From: Erythrocercus mccallii
Lineage: Eukaryota > Chordata > Aves > Passeriformes > Dicruridae
Reading direction: 5' to 3'
Assembly (NCBI GenBank): GCA_013397435.1
Contig: VZRG01001978.1
Coordinates: 1-64,000, forward strand
Length of the DNA: 64,000 bases
The notes beneath the pieces were generated by a model, which worked only from the letters and a program-made list of their open reading frames with translations, ran no database searches and was not told where the DNA came from. Below, piece after piece: positions 32,137 through 47,800 of this stretch (the stretch's first letter is position 1; the number at the start of each line of letters is the position of its first letter). A program made the translations under genes and the position numbers.

Positions 32137-35100
32137 TTGCTCCTTATTTACAAAATCTAATGTACAGGGAAACAGGTCTTGAAGTTTCATTAAAACTATT
32201 TCTGGTGCACCTCTCTTCAAGAAAGACTGTCCCTGAAGACAACAAAACCATACAAGATCATGAAAAACTGATTAAATACACACCATTCTGGAAAACTGAG
32301 GTTCAGGGTCACTGGACTCCTCACTGTAATCCTAAAAGTTTAGTCCAGCTAAAGCTCTGGGACTTCATTCAATCAGGAATTACAGTCTACCAGATGAATC
32401 ACTCTTCCAAGGGAGACCGTGGAAGCTGTGGCTTAACTGTTTTTTTTTTTTTTACAGGGAAGGAGAGCTTAGGGAAAAATCCACTTAACCCTTTCTTGGA
32501 GTTAGCAAAATGGTCATTGAACTGTAAATGCTTCAAAACAATTTGAGTTCAATAAACCACTTCTGAATTAATTCTGTTAATTAAATTTTCCAAGCAGTTT
32601 TAAAGAAAAACAATAATATTTCAGTTTCTGGGTCTTTCAAATGATAGTAACTGGAAGGGAAATGCATTTATAAATTTCTTTCCAATGTAAATTAACCAGG
32701 TTTAGTGTACACACAAGGGTCCATTTAAAAAGAGAAATGAGAAGGAGTTTTGATTGTTCAACAGCCAACAGACTTATCTGCTCCCAGCAGAGTCTCCTTG
32801 GTGTTGAAACACTGCTCTTGTGTCTAAATGGAAAGCAAAAAGTGATCTGTTTAAAGAAAATTCTGGTGTTAGTGTTGGGTTCTCATGAAAGGTGTGACTT
32901 TTTAAGGAAACATACTAACTTCCTATATGCAATTACCAGCATGCTATGTTTTTTCCTTTAAATCTACGGTTAAACATGAGCCTGCTTGGCCACCTAAAGA
33001 AGAAGCATTAAAAGATGCAATCTGTTCCAGTTACAGTAACCTGCAGTGAATATTTCATAATTGAGAACTGTGGAGGTGTTGAATTCATACCTGAGACGTT
33101 AATATCCTTAAAGCACATAAACAACTTCAGTGTCAAGGGCTCTTTCCCCACAAAGTTTCATTATGCTATTAAAATTCACACCTGAGGCTGCAGGGTAGGG
33201 TTGTTAACAGCTGACTTGGAATAAAGTATACACTAGATAAGGTTTACTCTATTAAACTTGTCAGAAGTAGTTTCGCTTTGTATTCTTTCCATAGAGCTTG
33301 ATGTATCAAATTAATGTCTAACACAGTAAATGAAACTTGATACTCTGTGTAGATCTGTGCACAAATAATTGATGGTATGGCTGTATTTTTACGATGCAAT
33401 GACATTTTGCATAGTTACCAGCCACTAATGAGATTTTAAGAAACTGCGTTTTTAAAAGTCAGACTATGTGTGCTTGTGGAATATATCTGGCAGCCTCAGA
33501 GAAAGCCTGTCACAGTAAACAAGTAATTTTTCTGAGAGTTATCTGATAAGTGGCCTGTATCCGTGCAGAGCTCTAATGTAAATCTTTAAAAAATGTAAGA
33601 AAGTTTCAATATGATCACAATATGGTCCTGGGTGTTTTGTAAAGCCAACAACTCTTCCAGCCAACTTAATATTCCAGCCCTGGGAGGGACTCCTCCCTGT
33701 GTTTTGGGAGCTCTACAAGTTGTTTCTGAAATTCCAATATAATTACTAGCTTTATACCAGAAATCCCATGGAAGAGGTCTGATTGGAATGTATGCATTTT
33801 CAAAAACTGTATGATTTTTAAAGGCTTCTTTTTGTAGCTCTGTTTAATGGAACTGACTCCAACCTCAGACTGACAAGAACAGAAATACTTTCCTTTCCAA
33901 CATGTCAAAATATGGTCACTTGCTCTGCTTCAGAAAGACTATATTCATATTTCTTTCCATCCTGCTTCTCATGTCACATCCACAGGGCTATCCCTTTAAC
34001 TTTCAAAGCATTCCTTAAAATTGTTCTCTGGGCTGCTTACAAATAAGCAATCTAACATCAAGATAAGACCTTTGACCACTGTTAGTGATCACCAGATAGA
34101 CCAGTATTATTTCATTTCCTTAAAAGCTGTTGGCTGCCTCTACATAACGGTTTCACCTCTAAATTTATTTTTCAGCCTTTGGTGGTATGGGTTCAAGGTC
34201 CAGTAGGCCACCTCTCTTCATACAATGTAGATACTGTGGCATTTTATAAAAACAGACTTGGTATGGCATTTAGATCAAGATTAATAGACTTACAAGAAGG
34301 ACATCTTCATATGCTGTATTTAATATTCTTTCTTATTTATTAACAATATAGCCAACATCATCAATAGGATTTGAGGCTGTACAATTCACTTCTAAAGAGA
34401 CAAAATAAATTCAGCTCAGTATCTCAGATTTAGGCATCTAAAGCCATTTGGGATGTGTGAGAGTATCAAGTATGGAGACAGAAATGACAGATCTGACATG
34501 CTACCAATGATGATCTGAAGCAACACTTCAGGTCATTTCAAATTACACTGGAGGGCTAAATTGCATCCTTAGTCTGAATTCCACATTTTGAATGTAGAAG
34601 GTAATATAGATTATGTAAATTGATTCTGTCACTAAGAAGGAGAGCCAAAAAAACCCTGGGAAATTTGTCTGAGTGCTGAGCTACCTGGAGCCCATTAAAA
34701 ATTATCACTATTTAGATGTATATCCAAAATTCTTCTTTTCTGTAGACACCTTCCTGGGCTAATACATTTGTTCATTTGGTCTCCCCAGTGTGGCAAACTC
34801 TCTATTTCTAAACCGTGCAATTCCTGTGTTTAATGCCTGATGCCAAGACCAAGTGAAAGACACTTCTCAGAACTTCTCAGAACTATTTCCCTCTAAAGCT
34901 CTCAGTCTATGGCATAGATAAAAAGGTACCAGCTGGGAAAATTGCTTGTATGTTTCCTTCCAGAAGAGAACACATTCTGAAAGTCTAGTAAAGAAGACTT
35001 ATTCTGATCTAGCTGGGGTTGAGCTGGTTCTGATCTAGTAATTGCTCTTTTAAAATACACTTTCTACAGGACTGTAGCCTAAATTTAGCATAGTGAATGT

Positions 35101-36165
35101 TTTTGTTCAAAGGCCATGCTAGTCAACAATTTCCAGTGCTGGAAAATATTATAAAAATTACTGGGAACAGCAGGCTGTCTGTTTTTTCCAAAAGCATTAG
35201 AAATTACCAGCTCTGAAATGAGACCCAGGCTCCCGGCTAGCCTGGAAACGGAATAAGAACCACCTATTTCTCCAATACAGTTCTTGAATTAATTCTGGCT
35301 TCTGGTTGGAAAAATAATTCATTTTCCTTTCATTTTTATGTTCTTGAAAGTTGTTTTTTTTTATTAAATCTGGGAGGTGACATGACAGGAGAATGCCAAC
35401 TTTGTGCTGCTTGTTTCTTGAGAAAAAGAAAACCAGTTCCCTGATGGAGACCTCATGGAAAAGTTTTGTAAGTCTGAGAGGAGAGATGGGTTGAAGGAGA
35501 GAGTGAGACAGGAGAACAGGAAGAGAAAAAGGGAGATTAGTGAAAGAGGAAGCTGAAACCAGAAAGCTGTAAAGTGGAAACTGAAACAATTTTGGGTTGC
35601 TGCTTCCAGGATTTCGTTCTGAAAATGAGGACTTGCTTTTCTTTTGGAAGGAGTAAGTTTGGAAAAGCAAGTAGAGGCAGAAATGGTTTCTAGCCCAACC
35701 TTTCACAGCAGTTTGGCTGAGCTGTAGACAATTTTACAGTGGAGATGAGACAAGTTTGGAGATAGGCTTGAGCATGAAACAGAGGTGAACTCCAAAAGCC
35801 CTACGTTTTTAAAGAAAAACAAGAGGTGTAAGGCTTTAAAGAGCATCTGAATTAGAGACCTTGGCTGTGCTATTATGATTTGTAGATACACAGCTGTTTC
35901 ACCTTCACTGGGTGATACTAATTGGAGTGCCTTTGAGCTGATAATCAATTTTTTTCAGAATGAAGGTGAAAATATTTCAGTGAAAGATTATCAGATTAAT
36001 CTCTGTACAAATAGCAACTGTTATATATCTCAGAGGCTTTAAGTTAATATTTGCTTAATTGCAGACAAACACATTTAATGAATAGGAAACTTTGACATTG
36101 TGAAAAAGCTTCTTAAAAGAAAACCAGCCCCAAACTCAAAACAAACAGCAGAAAAAAACCACTAC

Positions 36166-36199
36166 AATCCTATATGAATCCTATAGAATCCTATAGAAA
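36166..36199. repeat. Decamer repeat AATCCTATAG, about 3 copies
   Basis: AATCCTATATG, AATCCTATAG, AATCCTATAG in direct succession. Confidence 0.85.
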
Positions 36200-39100
36200 C
36201 CTTTAATTTTATATTATTCCATTGTTGAATAGTTTAAAGGACAATATTTTATTATAGAAACATGGTTTAAGAATAAATCTCTATTCAAGTGAGCACTGGA
36301 GTAGTTACTTAATTTCCATTGGCACCTGTGGGACCTAAGCACATGATTCATATTAGACAGATGCTTAAGTGCTTCCCTGAATAGGACTGTGGCACAGTGA
36401 CCCAGCCCCAAAAGTGTATTAATGTATTGTGTGCAGTGTCTATAATATGCCAGTAAACCAGAAATAAAATGGCTGCTTGTGCCAAAAACATCTCATGATA
36501 TGTAGCTTACAGAATGGTACATTGTAGGTTTACTACTGTAACTCATTTTTATCACTGCAGCTCGGCTGATTTCCTGACAGAAAAGGTAAACAGACAGAAG
36601 AATCAGCACTCCATGATTCCTCTGGACGTAAAGAGATTTATTCTCAAATAAGCTTAGGAACATTCCTTCTGCATTCTGATAGACAGCAAGCAGATTGAAG
36701 AAAGGCCATGCTATTCCTGGGGCTCTCAAACAGTAGAGAAATAAAAGGATTCCTAAGACATAGATTGTAACTTTGTCAGCACTCAGCAGAAAATCCTCAA
36801 ATATAAGGGAAAAACAGAAATGCAGTGGAAGAATAAATTCATTTAGCAACTCCTCAGTTCCCTAGTTTAGAAATACCCTTCCATATGACAGCTAGGATAA
36901 GACACATTTTAAGATTGTTTCCTTACTTTTTGTAGGTGCTTTCAGTTTTGTAATTATGTATCTTACTCTTCAGCTTAGCTGGAATACAATTCATCTTCCT
37001 ATTAAGTCCAGAATTCAAAGTTATTAGATTAATCTAGGGGAATACATAACACATATTCAAGCAAAAAACCCAAGTAAATCAGTGTTGCAAGTAAGTTCAT
37101 TGCAGGGTCTAAATTTTGAGAGGAATTAGGGGATTGAAAGCAATGGTATGCTCTTGCTAAATTCCAGTGCTTGGATCAAGGTCTGAAGGAAACAGGAATG
37201 TCCATGAGATCTGATGTTAAATGTGATTTAAGGTTGTTTAGTATAATGCAGGATTGAAGATGCTTTGCATAAAGAAAAAGGCAAACCACACCCATTGTCT
37301 CAGTGCACTTACTTGCAAATGCAGATCTGCCCAGCAAGATAATGTCCCAGACACTTTACCTGTGTCTGAAAGTAGGAGCAAATGAGGGAAGTTTGCTCCT
37401 TTCTTACTTCATTTGGTCTTGGTTTGTCTTTCTTCATAAACCAGACTAAATATCAAGTGTATAAAAACCACTTGGAAGGGGAAAAAACAAAATACCACAA
37501 TGCATTTCTTGACTAGGATGCTTCTCCCAAAGCAGAACTCTTTTGGAATATGGTGTTGGCACTCCAAGCCTGTATTCAGGCAGGGACTGTGAGCTTGATA
37601 AGGCACTTCCTCTGACCCAGACTTTTTCTCTTCCAGTCTGTCAGATGTTATTTGTCTATTTCCCTGCATCATTCAGTCTTAATCACTTAGGACAATGCTC
37701 ATATAATCATCAGTGGAGAAAGGTTAAGGGTCTTAATGTGCCCCAAGCACTATAAAAGCCTTAGAGAAGAGATTTAGTGACTGAATAATATTATCTTAAA
37801 GGCTAAAGATGCTTTTGTTCTCCTTAATGTATACAACCAAATGGGCTTTTACTGTAATGAGCAGAAGTGACTATAACGATCACTGATAACACTCTATATG
37901 TATAGAACCATTTAGAAATATTCCTATCTCTTCCCATCATTGTGGAAGAGTTTTACAATCCTTTCCTTTCATCAGGTTGGCCAATGACACAATTTCTTCT
38001 ACAAAGTTTCTGGAACATGGGTAGAACTTAGAACATTAGTCAGGAATTTGGATGTACATGTTGAAGCTGTTACATATTCTTTAGAATTATTAAAACGTTT
38101 ATCTACTCAGGGACTTTAGTGAGACTTTCACAGTTCCATATATAGAAATTAACTGATTTAGATAAAAGATCTCTGAGATTGAGCAGCTTCAAGAACTTAC
38201 TGTCTTCTGTCTAATTATCAAAGCAATCATCACCTACCTAGATGATATTTCTAGGTTCTATGTTGAGCAGCATTGACGTCTCACACTCTGTGTCCCTATT
38301 TTAAAACAATGAAAATCAGATGGCCCACTACTGTTTTAGCAGACATTTCATGGAACCTTTTTCTCTGAAGTGCCAATTTTGATACAGCAACTCACACCCT
38401 AAATAAATAGTTCCAATTAAAGGATCAGTGCAGCCAACTTGGCTTCAAATTGACATAAGTTGGCCTTGCACACTGAGGGAATCCTCAGGAGGATGGAGTT
38501 AAGATATCAGAGATACTCTACCACTGACATCCAAACTAATTCCAGAAAGTATTCATACATTTCTGTTTCACCATAGGCATATCTGAGGTAGAGAAGGGCT
38601 TAAGTCTGAGTCATGTGGTTGTGGAGGCCTGTGAAGCTTTTATATTCATTGTGTATAAAAGGGATATTTCAGGCTCTGGGATGTCCATTTGGCATTTCTT
38701 CAAGAATGTGAAAAGCAAGCTTAAATTAAAAATTCAGTGTTCTGAACTAGCTGTTTTTCCAAATAATAAGAGACAAAAAACTTCTTTACTGAAAGCAAAA
38801 CTTTTGTCCAATAAAATAATTCTAAAAGAAACAAAATCTTTATTTTTTTTTCCTTACATGATGTGATCAAGTACATTTGTCATGGGTAATTTGTAAAATG
38901 CATACTTTTAGCACTGTGTTGGTCACAAGATTTGTATGTTGCAAAGGCCCAATAAAACCTCAGGAAAAGCTTGGAAAACAGATCCTTGCTCATTGTAACT
39001 AGAGCATGGAACACACTGATATCTGAGCAGTGAGCTAACAAATGACCCATTGCAGAGGTTATTTAAATGTTTGGAATAAAAATGGTAATGCCTCTTTAGG

Positions 39101-41778
39101 TACTTCCAATGGCAACTCAGGAGTTTGAATTCTCTGTTGTAACAACAAAATGCTACACAATTTAATGAGAAGAGCTTGAACTGTTAAACCCTACAAAGGT
39201 CACATTAATTGAAATCTATATGTAAGCCATTTAACTGGAACTTGGTTTTTCTTCCTCTGGAAGTTGATTTTTCCTCTTCTGTGGTTAGTCTTATCATTAT
39301 CTAAATGTTTACACAATACCATTGATACAGTTTCTCATTTATGTATATGTGTGAATGTATTACCTACTTTTTGCATATTGTGATGGCTATCACAGTATTG
39401 TATTTTTGTTTACCTTTAGCTTAGTATTTTTAAATATTAAGCACTGATAACATAGTCACTAGCAGTAGAACATTGCCTCATACACAATCCTAAGGGCAAG
39501 GATCTGCACCACAAATTCACTCACAGTAAAATTAGTACTTTAGTATTCTGTGCCTTATTTCTTTTTTTTTTTAAATAGTGGTTTTAGGGCGTATCAAGTG
39601 TGAAGGTCTTTCTTTAGAATTCCAGTTGGAGCTGAGAAGGTTTACCTTGTTCACCTCACATACAGAGTGGGATTTTATAGGTACTGTAGTCTAGACTCCC
39701 TCTGTGCAGTGACAGGTCCAGAAGATGACTGAAGTCCCCATTATAATATCATCCATTGAGTACAGTTTGTCACATATAAAGGGAGTTTAGGCTGACTATT
39801 CCTAACACAGATGTCAGACTACAGCTAGTAGTGTGTATGTGTATAAGGCTGCTCATAAACATTCCTGTAAACTGAATAATGCTACAAGTGGCTTTAAAAC
39901 ATAAAGGAAGACATTTTTAAATGATGGTTCCCTGAGTGTGGAGGCTCTGGAAAACTTCAATTAATTTACTTTGTTATGAAATATTTTCTATTTACAGAGA
40001 AATGTGTAGAGTTAATGAATACTGACACCTGAAAGTCTTGGAGATCTAAGTATTGGAAACACATTATCTTACTGTATATCCCTAGAGTCAACCAATGGCC
40101 CTTATCAGTCACTGGATAAGCAATTCCACTGTCTAGGACTTGTTTTCCTTAAATTAAGATTGTTTCATATGGTCCTCAGAAATCTAGCACAGCAAGCCAA
40201 GCTAATAGCTTTGTGCTTCATTTGCCTGAAACAATTATTCTGGTCTTTTCACTTGGAGAATTTTTTTCGCTCAGTGGTGATGACTAGAGTTTGGCTGACT
40301 TTTTTCTGTCTGGTCACTCTAAAGTTTTGTTATCTGGTACATGGATAAAATTCCATACAAACCAATCTAAGGTAAACAAAACAAAATGAAATTTTAGAAA
40401 AATGGAAACAAACAAATGGGAATTGGAGAAGCATTGCATGGGATGTACAGCATCTGTAGGCTTGCTATGCTGAACATTTCAGATAAAGAGCTGAGAACTT
40501 TAGCCAATTTCTTTTCCTCTCATCTATAATTTCATGTTCATTTTTGTATCATAGATATAAATGCATCTGCTGCAAAAATACATAGAAAATTATTTCTATA
40601 AAGCTGAAATTGTTGTGGTAAACAACACTTCGTGCAAGTAGAAAAACTCATCCATTTTACAGTACTGTAACTAGAAGGAGTTCTTTAGGAGAAAACTTTG
40701 CTTTGTAACTAGAATGTATAAAGGAATAAGTGATGGAGCTTTAGCAAAGCAAAGAATATTCATAGCAAACATCTGGCTGTACAATAGGTTTATAACTAAT
40801 ATTAGAATAATTTAAACTTAAGTCACATTCTGTCTTGTAATTAGATAAAGTGATTTCAGACCACTCTGGCTTGTAGCCATTAAGACTACTCAATCCTGAG
40901 CAAATGTTTTTAGATCTCTCTTTCCACTGGTGATGACCTGTTCAAGGAAACTATTAAACCAGCATGCTTCATCACATTAGAGACAAGCACAATATTCTCT
41001 TTCATTCCTTTCCAGAATGTGTTCTTCTGTTAGGCTTAATTCATGCCCCTGTGTATGAGGTCCACCACCTATCAGTGATCACAACGTTTGCCATTTTTAT
41101 GGGCAATGTGTCAGCTGTCATCTGCCACATTTTACCATCACTCATTTTTAAATAGAATGTTGAATGATTATCTTGATATTATCCTTTTACTTTAGAACCT
41201 TAAAAATCCTTGTATTACTTATATTGAGCTGAAAAACTAGAAAAGAAAATATATACCAGAACAAGAAGAAATTACTTTAAAAGGGACTAATAGATAGATT
41301 TTCTGAATAGAAATTGCAGTTTTCTTACTGTTACTTCCATGACCTAAACCAGGATAGTGTTGTGCCATTCAACCTCAAAAAAAAAAAAAAAATCTACTTT
41401 GAATTTAAAAATTGAGAAGAAACAAAAACTGCTAACAATTAGGCAGATAGCAGTTTGTAGGTCTTAGGTCTAAATCTGGACCCCTGAATTTAGGAGACTA
41501 TGATGTAAATATCTTCAGCTGAGTGAGAGACATTTTTCTCTCTCTCATCATGGTTTGATGTCTGGTGGCATTTCAGGTTCCTTGTGGCAGCTGCTTGGCC
41601 TCTCCCTGCCAGCTGAGAAAGACATGGCTCCCCTGTAAGTCTTTTGTTGTATCTCCCAGTCCTGTGAAAGTCTCAGACTCTCTACAGCATTTCAACTGGT
41701 GTCAGATGCCTGCATTTAGATAAATTAGTTGAATACAGTAAAAGCTAGAGATCACAACTGGCCAAAAGCCAGGTTGCC

Positions 41779-41838
41779 TAATCTAATCTAATCTAATCTA
41801 ATCTAATCTAATCTAATCTAATCTAATCTAATCTAATC
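41779..41838. repeat. (TAATC)n microsatellite, 12 copies
   Basis: Perfect 60-bp pentamer array, likely length-polymorphic. Confidence 0.97.
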
Positions 41839-44800
41839 CCATCCCATTTGAAATATTTCATAGAACCTCAGCCAGGCTCCAGCTGTCACTGTCATAAATC
41901 TCCCCATTGTTCGGTATCATCAGACAAGCAGCATGTTTTGTGGCATGAAATGCATATACATCATGCAAACGAGTCATGGCATAGATGTCTGCTCTCAGAG
42001 GAGCTGAATGGCTTTTCCACGTGCTGTCAGTGGTATTATATCAAAACTCTCTGTTGATAATTCAGACACCTACTGAATATATAAAAGTTTGCATATATAT
42101 TCCCATATTTGGACGCATTTTATACAAGCAAAAATCTGCACTACATTAAATTTTATTTATGCCAGCCTTTTGATAGTTCTAAATAGCCCTGCAGAGGGAC
42201 AGGTTTTCCACCTACCATTGTTCAAGTATACAGATCCAGGAGAACAGCTGGGAGTGTATCCATATAAGTCATCAGAGGACAGTGGTAGCTGGTAGCACTC
42301 CACACTAACACCCTCGAGACCAGCTGACCCGTGGTTTTGGCTTTGTGCTCCACAGTCAAAAAACATCCCTGCAAATGCTCAGTCCAAAAGTGCTGTATTT
42401 TGCTGCCTAAAGACTTGGTTAGACAGCAGTTCCAATTGGAATGCTGTCCAGGCCGTGATGGGAGGCTGGTCTTAGTCTGATGGAAGTAATAGCAGGTGTG
42501 GAGAGATCCCTTTGGAAACAAAATGGGCTAGAACAATTTTTGTATTAATGCAACACATGTTCTTAGTTTCATTTGCATGAAACTTTTTTCGTTCATGTGC
42601 ATTTATGCAATTGAAGAGAAAAGCTAACATTATGTAAAAGAACAGAATACAACTTTTGGAAAGCAAAATGTGTTTTTCAGAGACAACTGTACACATCAAG
42701 GTCCAGTTGGATTTTTTTTTAATACTAAGGCAACTCAGTAAAATCAATGAACACACTCGTTCCTGTAACTGAACAAGATTTATCCCTTGTCTCATTTTAC
42801 AGCTGCATAGGATACTTGTAAGGGTCAGGATTCTGTCCTTTTTTTTTTCACCCCATTCCCCAAAATCTCAGCTTTCAATAAGCAAGGTCACAGAATCCTT
42901 GGGGGGCAAAAATACAGAAATTGTCCAAGAATTTGTTCTTGCGTCTCTGTTTTTTTTTTATATTTAGGAACTATAAGCTTTTCTTTGAGCAGCATGAGCA
43001 CAGTGTGTTTACTTTCTGACACCGAGGGGGTTTTGGAAATGCTTGATGTGATTTGAGTTTACTCTATGCCTCTTTCTCTCTGCCCTGAAATGCTGCTTGA
43101 TATTTCCAGTGTATGTACCTCTGGTGTTTGAAAACTGAATGGTAATAAAAACAAACCAAAAAACCAAAAAAACCCACAAGCCAACAGTAGAACACATTCA
43201 GAGAGAAGGAAAACAAAGCATGGAGGAACTCTCTGTTGGAATCTAATGGTGAAGATGGGAACTGCATTAACAACTCTGAGGAGAAACCTTGAATCTTGTT
43301 CAATTTGGATTTTTCTCGGGAATGTTTGGGAAAGTTTCTGTTTAAGTTAGCTTGTTGTAACCTGGAAGAAATTACAGCTTTAATAATATTCATCTGTGAA
43401 AATCTGAACAAACTAATTATGTTTAGACATGCCTGGGCTGAGGTGTTACCCTAATTTAAGGCAACATTTTGTGGCTTAGCAGTGCAATAGTCACAAACCA
43501 TAAGGAAACATAGAAGGGACTATTAAGTCTCCTCCTAGCAGGAAGAACTGTGTGTGGTCCTTCATCCTCCATGTACTCTCAGTAAAATGCAGAAATCACT
43601 GAAAAATAAAGATGATTAGTGGAGCAAGAGAACTCAGCACAGTGAATGGCAGCTCACATTTCTGGGTCAGCTGGAACTTAGATGTGTCCTTACTAAATTT
43701 CATGACTTGTCAAAGCCTTGGAAATTGTAAATTGTGAATGGAGCATTAATATAGTGTCTGGGAAGCAGCCAGTTGCCCATGCAGTTGCTTCCCAAGAAAT
43801 TAAAGAAGACTTAAAATGTTTTCGGAAGTACTTTGAGCAAAGAATAACTTCTGATTGCATATAATGCTATTTTTTATTGCTGTGCATTTCTAAGTCCACA
43901 TTCAAAAAAATGGTGTATTTGGCTCCTTGATTGCAGGAGCACCTAGGCAGTTCACTATAATTTTACCAAGATACTCATTGGGAGATCTGATTTGTTTTTA
44001 TTAGTGATCCTAGAAACCTAACCTGGCCTATAAAACTGTCTAGCTGAAGGATTACACATATATAACTTTATTTACTCTTTTCAACTCTACCTGGCAAACA
44101 TTTCACAACTGCACACCGTGTTTCAGTGGAAAGTAATCATTGTACTGCCAATGGCTTAGAAGAGGGTCTCCATCCTCAGTTGTAAATTTACCAATCTTCA
44201 GTGAGCAACACTGATTAATCCCAGATGGGTGTGTGATTCTCAAAAGCTGTGCTCATAGCATTGCAGATCTGGGATGGAAAACTAGGGGTCACATTTCTGT
44301 TTAGAGTGGCACATTCACATCTCTGGTTGTCTTGTGCTTTGCATACCTTAAAATCAACAACTGACTTACCTAACCTGGAAGGAATAAAGCAAAACAAAAC
44401 AATACCCCCACCAAACACTCTTGTGAAATGAGGAAGATTAGAAACACGCCAGTATGGCCTTTATATCTGTCATATCTTGCTGGCTATTTTCCATTCCTAT
44501 GCTATTGCAGCAATTTCTAAGTATGAAACTTCCTTTTCAGTGGTGTGTGTGGTGGGAAGTTATAAATTAGACCTATAGACAAATACAAATCTGAAGCAGA
44601 ATGTTAGTGTGGATTATTCACAGCAAAAGAAGGAACTGTCTTTACCAGAGCTGTCAGTGACTCTGCTATCCCACCCAAAATACTAGATAATGATCTGTAG
44701 GAAAGAAATCTGTGCTGGCAACCAGCAGAAGTAGCATTAATAAGTCTTTTTTACTTCCATATTTTTTAAAAAAATCTTTCAACACAAGCATGGTTTAGTG

Positions 44801-47800
44801 GGTATCTGGGGACCTAACTGAAATATGGCTATTTCACTCACATTGTGATAAAAACATGTATATCATGAGCATGATCTTAAGGAAAGTGCCTTAAGAAGCA
44901 AATTTCTGCTTTAAGGAGTTAAACCCCTGATCACATACTTTGTTCCCTCTCTGTGTGACACTTTAAGCTGCTTTTTCAGTTTTCCTTTCATTCGAAAATT
45001 CTCTTGCAAGTGGGGAGATGGTGCTCTGGTGATTAAATACAGATTTTAGTGGCTTGCTTTATTAACAATGTCTCTGTTTCTGCCAACTGTTGTTGTTGCT
45101 TCAGAATTCTTTGGTGTGTACCAAGAGCTGGCACATCTTCCTGCATTTGCTCTGGCACTTTTCAGTGCCCACAGTGCAGCAGCACAGGCACTAGAGGAGT
45201 AATCCAGACAAACGCCCCAGGGACAGAAATGTCAACCAACCAAAGCCTGACTTGGGTAATGCAGCCAGCACACTTGAACTGTCCTGGAAAATAGGAACTG
45301 GAGTAATGGAATTGAATTTTACAAATGATACTATTACAGAAAAGAAAAAAAAAAGAAGGAAAAAATTGGTTTGAATTAGCTCAGTTTTAAAGCCAATGTG
45401 AGACTGAGCAGAAAGCAGTGCATAGCTGCTCCCAGGGCAGGGCAGCAATCAAACTGGTCCACATTTTTCCTGAGAGGATGAAAAATGATTGATGCCTTTT
45501 TTTTCTTACAGGCATTGGCTGCTTAGTTGTGGCTAGTAGAGATGAGAGCTCCTGCCATCCGTTCCCACCCACCTGGTGATGAGGGAGGCAAATTTGGACC
45601 TTTCACTCATCACAAAGCCTGAATTTCTTCCAGAAATGCAATTTATCTCCACAAGGGACACTGACCTGTGTCGTCCTGCAGTAGGCATGGTCTGTGCCCA
45701 TCATTTGTGAGGCAAATGTGAGCACACAGAGGCTTAGGGATACAAACTCAAGTGTAAGGCTGAAAATGTAACAACTTCATGACCAAGAACCCAAATTTGC
45801 ACAAAATGCTCCAGAGCAGCAGTGTGAGAGGACACCAGGCTGTGATTTGAAGCTGCAGTTTTCCATGTGGAAACCTGAAGTTTGTGCTGTGATCTGCAGT
45901 GTAATGGGGAGATCTCCAACCTGCAAAGTACCTCAGCCCACAGAGACGTCCCTGTCACAGGACACAGACTCCCCAGTGTACTGAAAGCAGCTTTGTTAAG
46001 CCAGCTTGGCCTCATTCTCCTGGAGAGACCAAACATGTTCCAGCTCTGCTCCCAGCCTAATCCTGGACTTGCAGAGAAGTTGCAATGAGGTCAATTTTCC
46101 CTACCTGCAATATGGGAATTATGGTTCTAGTTTAAAGTGTTCTGCAGTCTGAAGCTAACTGCAAACTACTGATTTCTTTGTTCTCTGTTCAAAAGAGCCC
46201 TTCCTTCCATTTAAGGATAAAACTTTTTTTTTTTCCTCAGATCAGGAAGTAATTTTTTTGCTCTATCCCAAATAAAACTTTAGAAATATTATTATATTAA
46301 TTTTCATTTATTCAGACATGTGAATCATCTTACTAAATATTTTACAAAGCTTTTCCAAAAGCTTTTAGAAGAAATATAATTTATCTGAAGAGTCATTTTT
46401 AACATAGTATTTCTATAAAAAGTAATTTATTTCTTTAGCTAGGACAAGTAACATTTTCTTTCTGACATCCCACTGACATTTTGACACTCTACTGCTTCCT
46501 TCTGTTCTTGGATAACAGAAAACACCACTTAAGAAATTACAGGGGATTTATTTATAGTGAGACATTCATCAGTGAGGTGGCAATAGCCACTCTGGTACTC
46601 ATTGCAATCATATGAGCCTAAATAAATTCTCAAACAGCTGTGATGCCTACTCTCTCCAGCTGCATTGCCCATGCCTATTTTAAAGATCATTAACAATACT
46701 CATGTAACAGCAGACTGTTACAATCTCCATGCAATGTAAAGATTCCCTGATTAAACTAGCAATTTTCCATTACAATTCAAATTTGTTATTAATGGCAGGG
46801 ATTTGCATATTTTAAAATATCATTTTATGCTTAATTTGACTTCTAATGACTCCAAACATGCAGTGCTTTGGTAATGACCCTTTGGACTGTGTTCAGCTTC
46901 CTTTCTGAATTAATTCTGACAGCTTTCTCACTGTAAGAAATCATTGATTTCATAGCAGTATTGCATAGATTTCATTCACAGTCTTGAATCTACATTTAGT
47001 TGTTATGACTGCAGCTAAACACTTCAAATGTTTAAGCCCTTCTGCTACCTCAACATCTTTTTAGAAAAGCCACCTCCCAGTGCTCACCAGGAATTACCCA
47101 TCAAAGCAAAGGCAGTTACCATGGTCTGGGGAATCACTGAAGCATCAATCAGGAAGCCTTTTTTCTCCTTTATTTGCTTGTTACCTAGGAAGAAACCCTA
47201 CTGTTTTTATCTTATTGATTCTTCCTTGATTGTTATCTCGATAAGTAGATTAAACATTAGTGCTCTGTAGAGGCAGGCCACTCCTGCTGCTCATAATTTC
47301 TAGTTCTGTTACAAAGATACTGTCAGTTTGCCTCAAACTCACTAACACATGTGTTTCACTTTAAAACTGAAATCATCTCATACAGATGCAAATCCCCTTG
47401 TTGCCTCCCCAGGGATTGTGTGAATTGGCATCCCCCATCATAACCTCTCCAGCTTGTGTGTTCCCTTAGAGAAACCACTTAAATTCCACCTTACACCTGC
47501 AATATTGTTCCCTTTAGAAAGAACTGCTTTCACTCCACGGGGATATGTCAGAATATAGCTGGTGGAAGCCAAAGGAGTCTTCAAGAAAAGACTTATTATA
47601 TTTGGATTTGAATAATAAAAGCTTCTCTGCAAGACTGCAGATTACCAAAAGTCCACTTATACCAAAATCTCTTTAGCATGCAAATAATCATTTAGACAGG
47701 AACTCAGCCCCCTAAAGAAACTCCTTTCCACTTCATCATCATTCTGGGAATCAAGCCCTGAGAGCTTTCCAGCAGTCTACTGGTATAAGACTGGTCTAAG

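Larger units (their letters stand above)
31496..41778. other. Non-coding stretch
   Basis: No gene, transposon or RNA gene is recognised. It holds a G-rich tract (32101-32136) and a decamer repeat (36166-36199). The longest frames (32049-32546 plus strand, 35197-35706 minus strand) have low-complexity composition and no known motif. Confidence 0.5.

Noticed and set aside
32049..32546. 165-codon plus-strand frame
   Set aside because: It includes translated G-rich and poly-T tracts (GGGG and FFFFF runs) and has no domain.
35197..35706. 169-codon minus-strand frame
   Set aside because: Serine/phenylalanine-rich translation of a purine-rich strand, with no motif or gene context.
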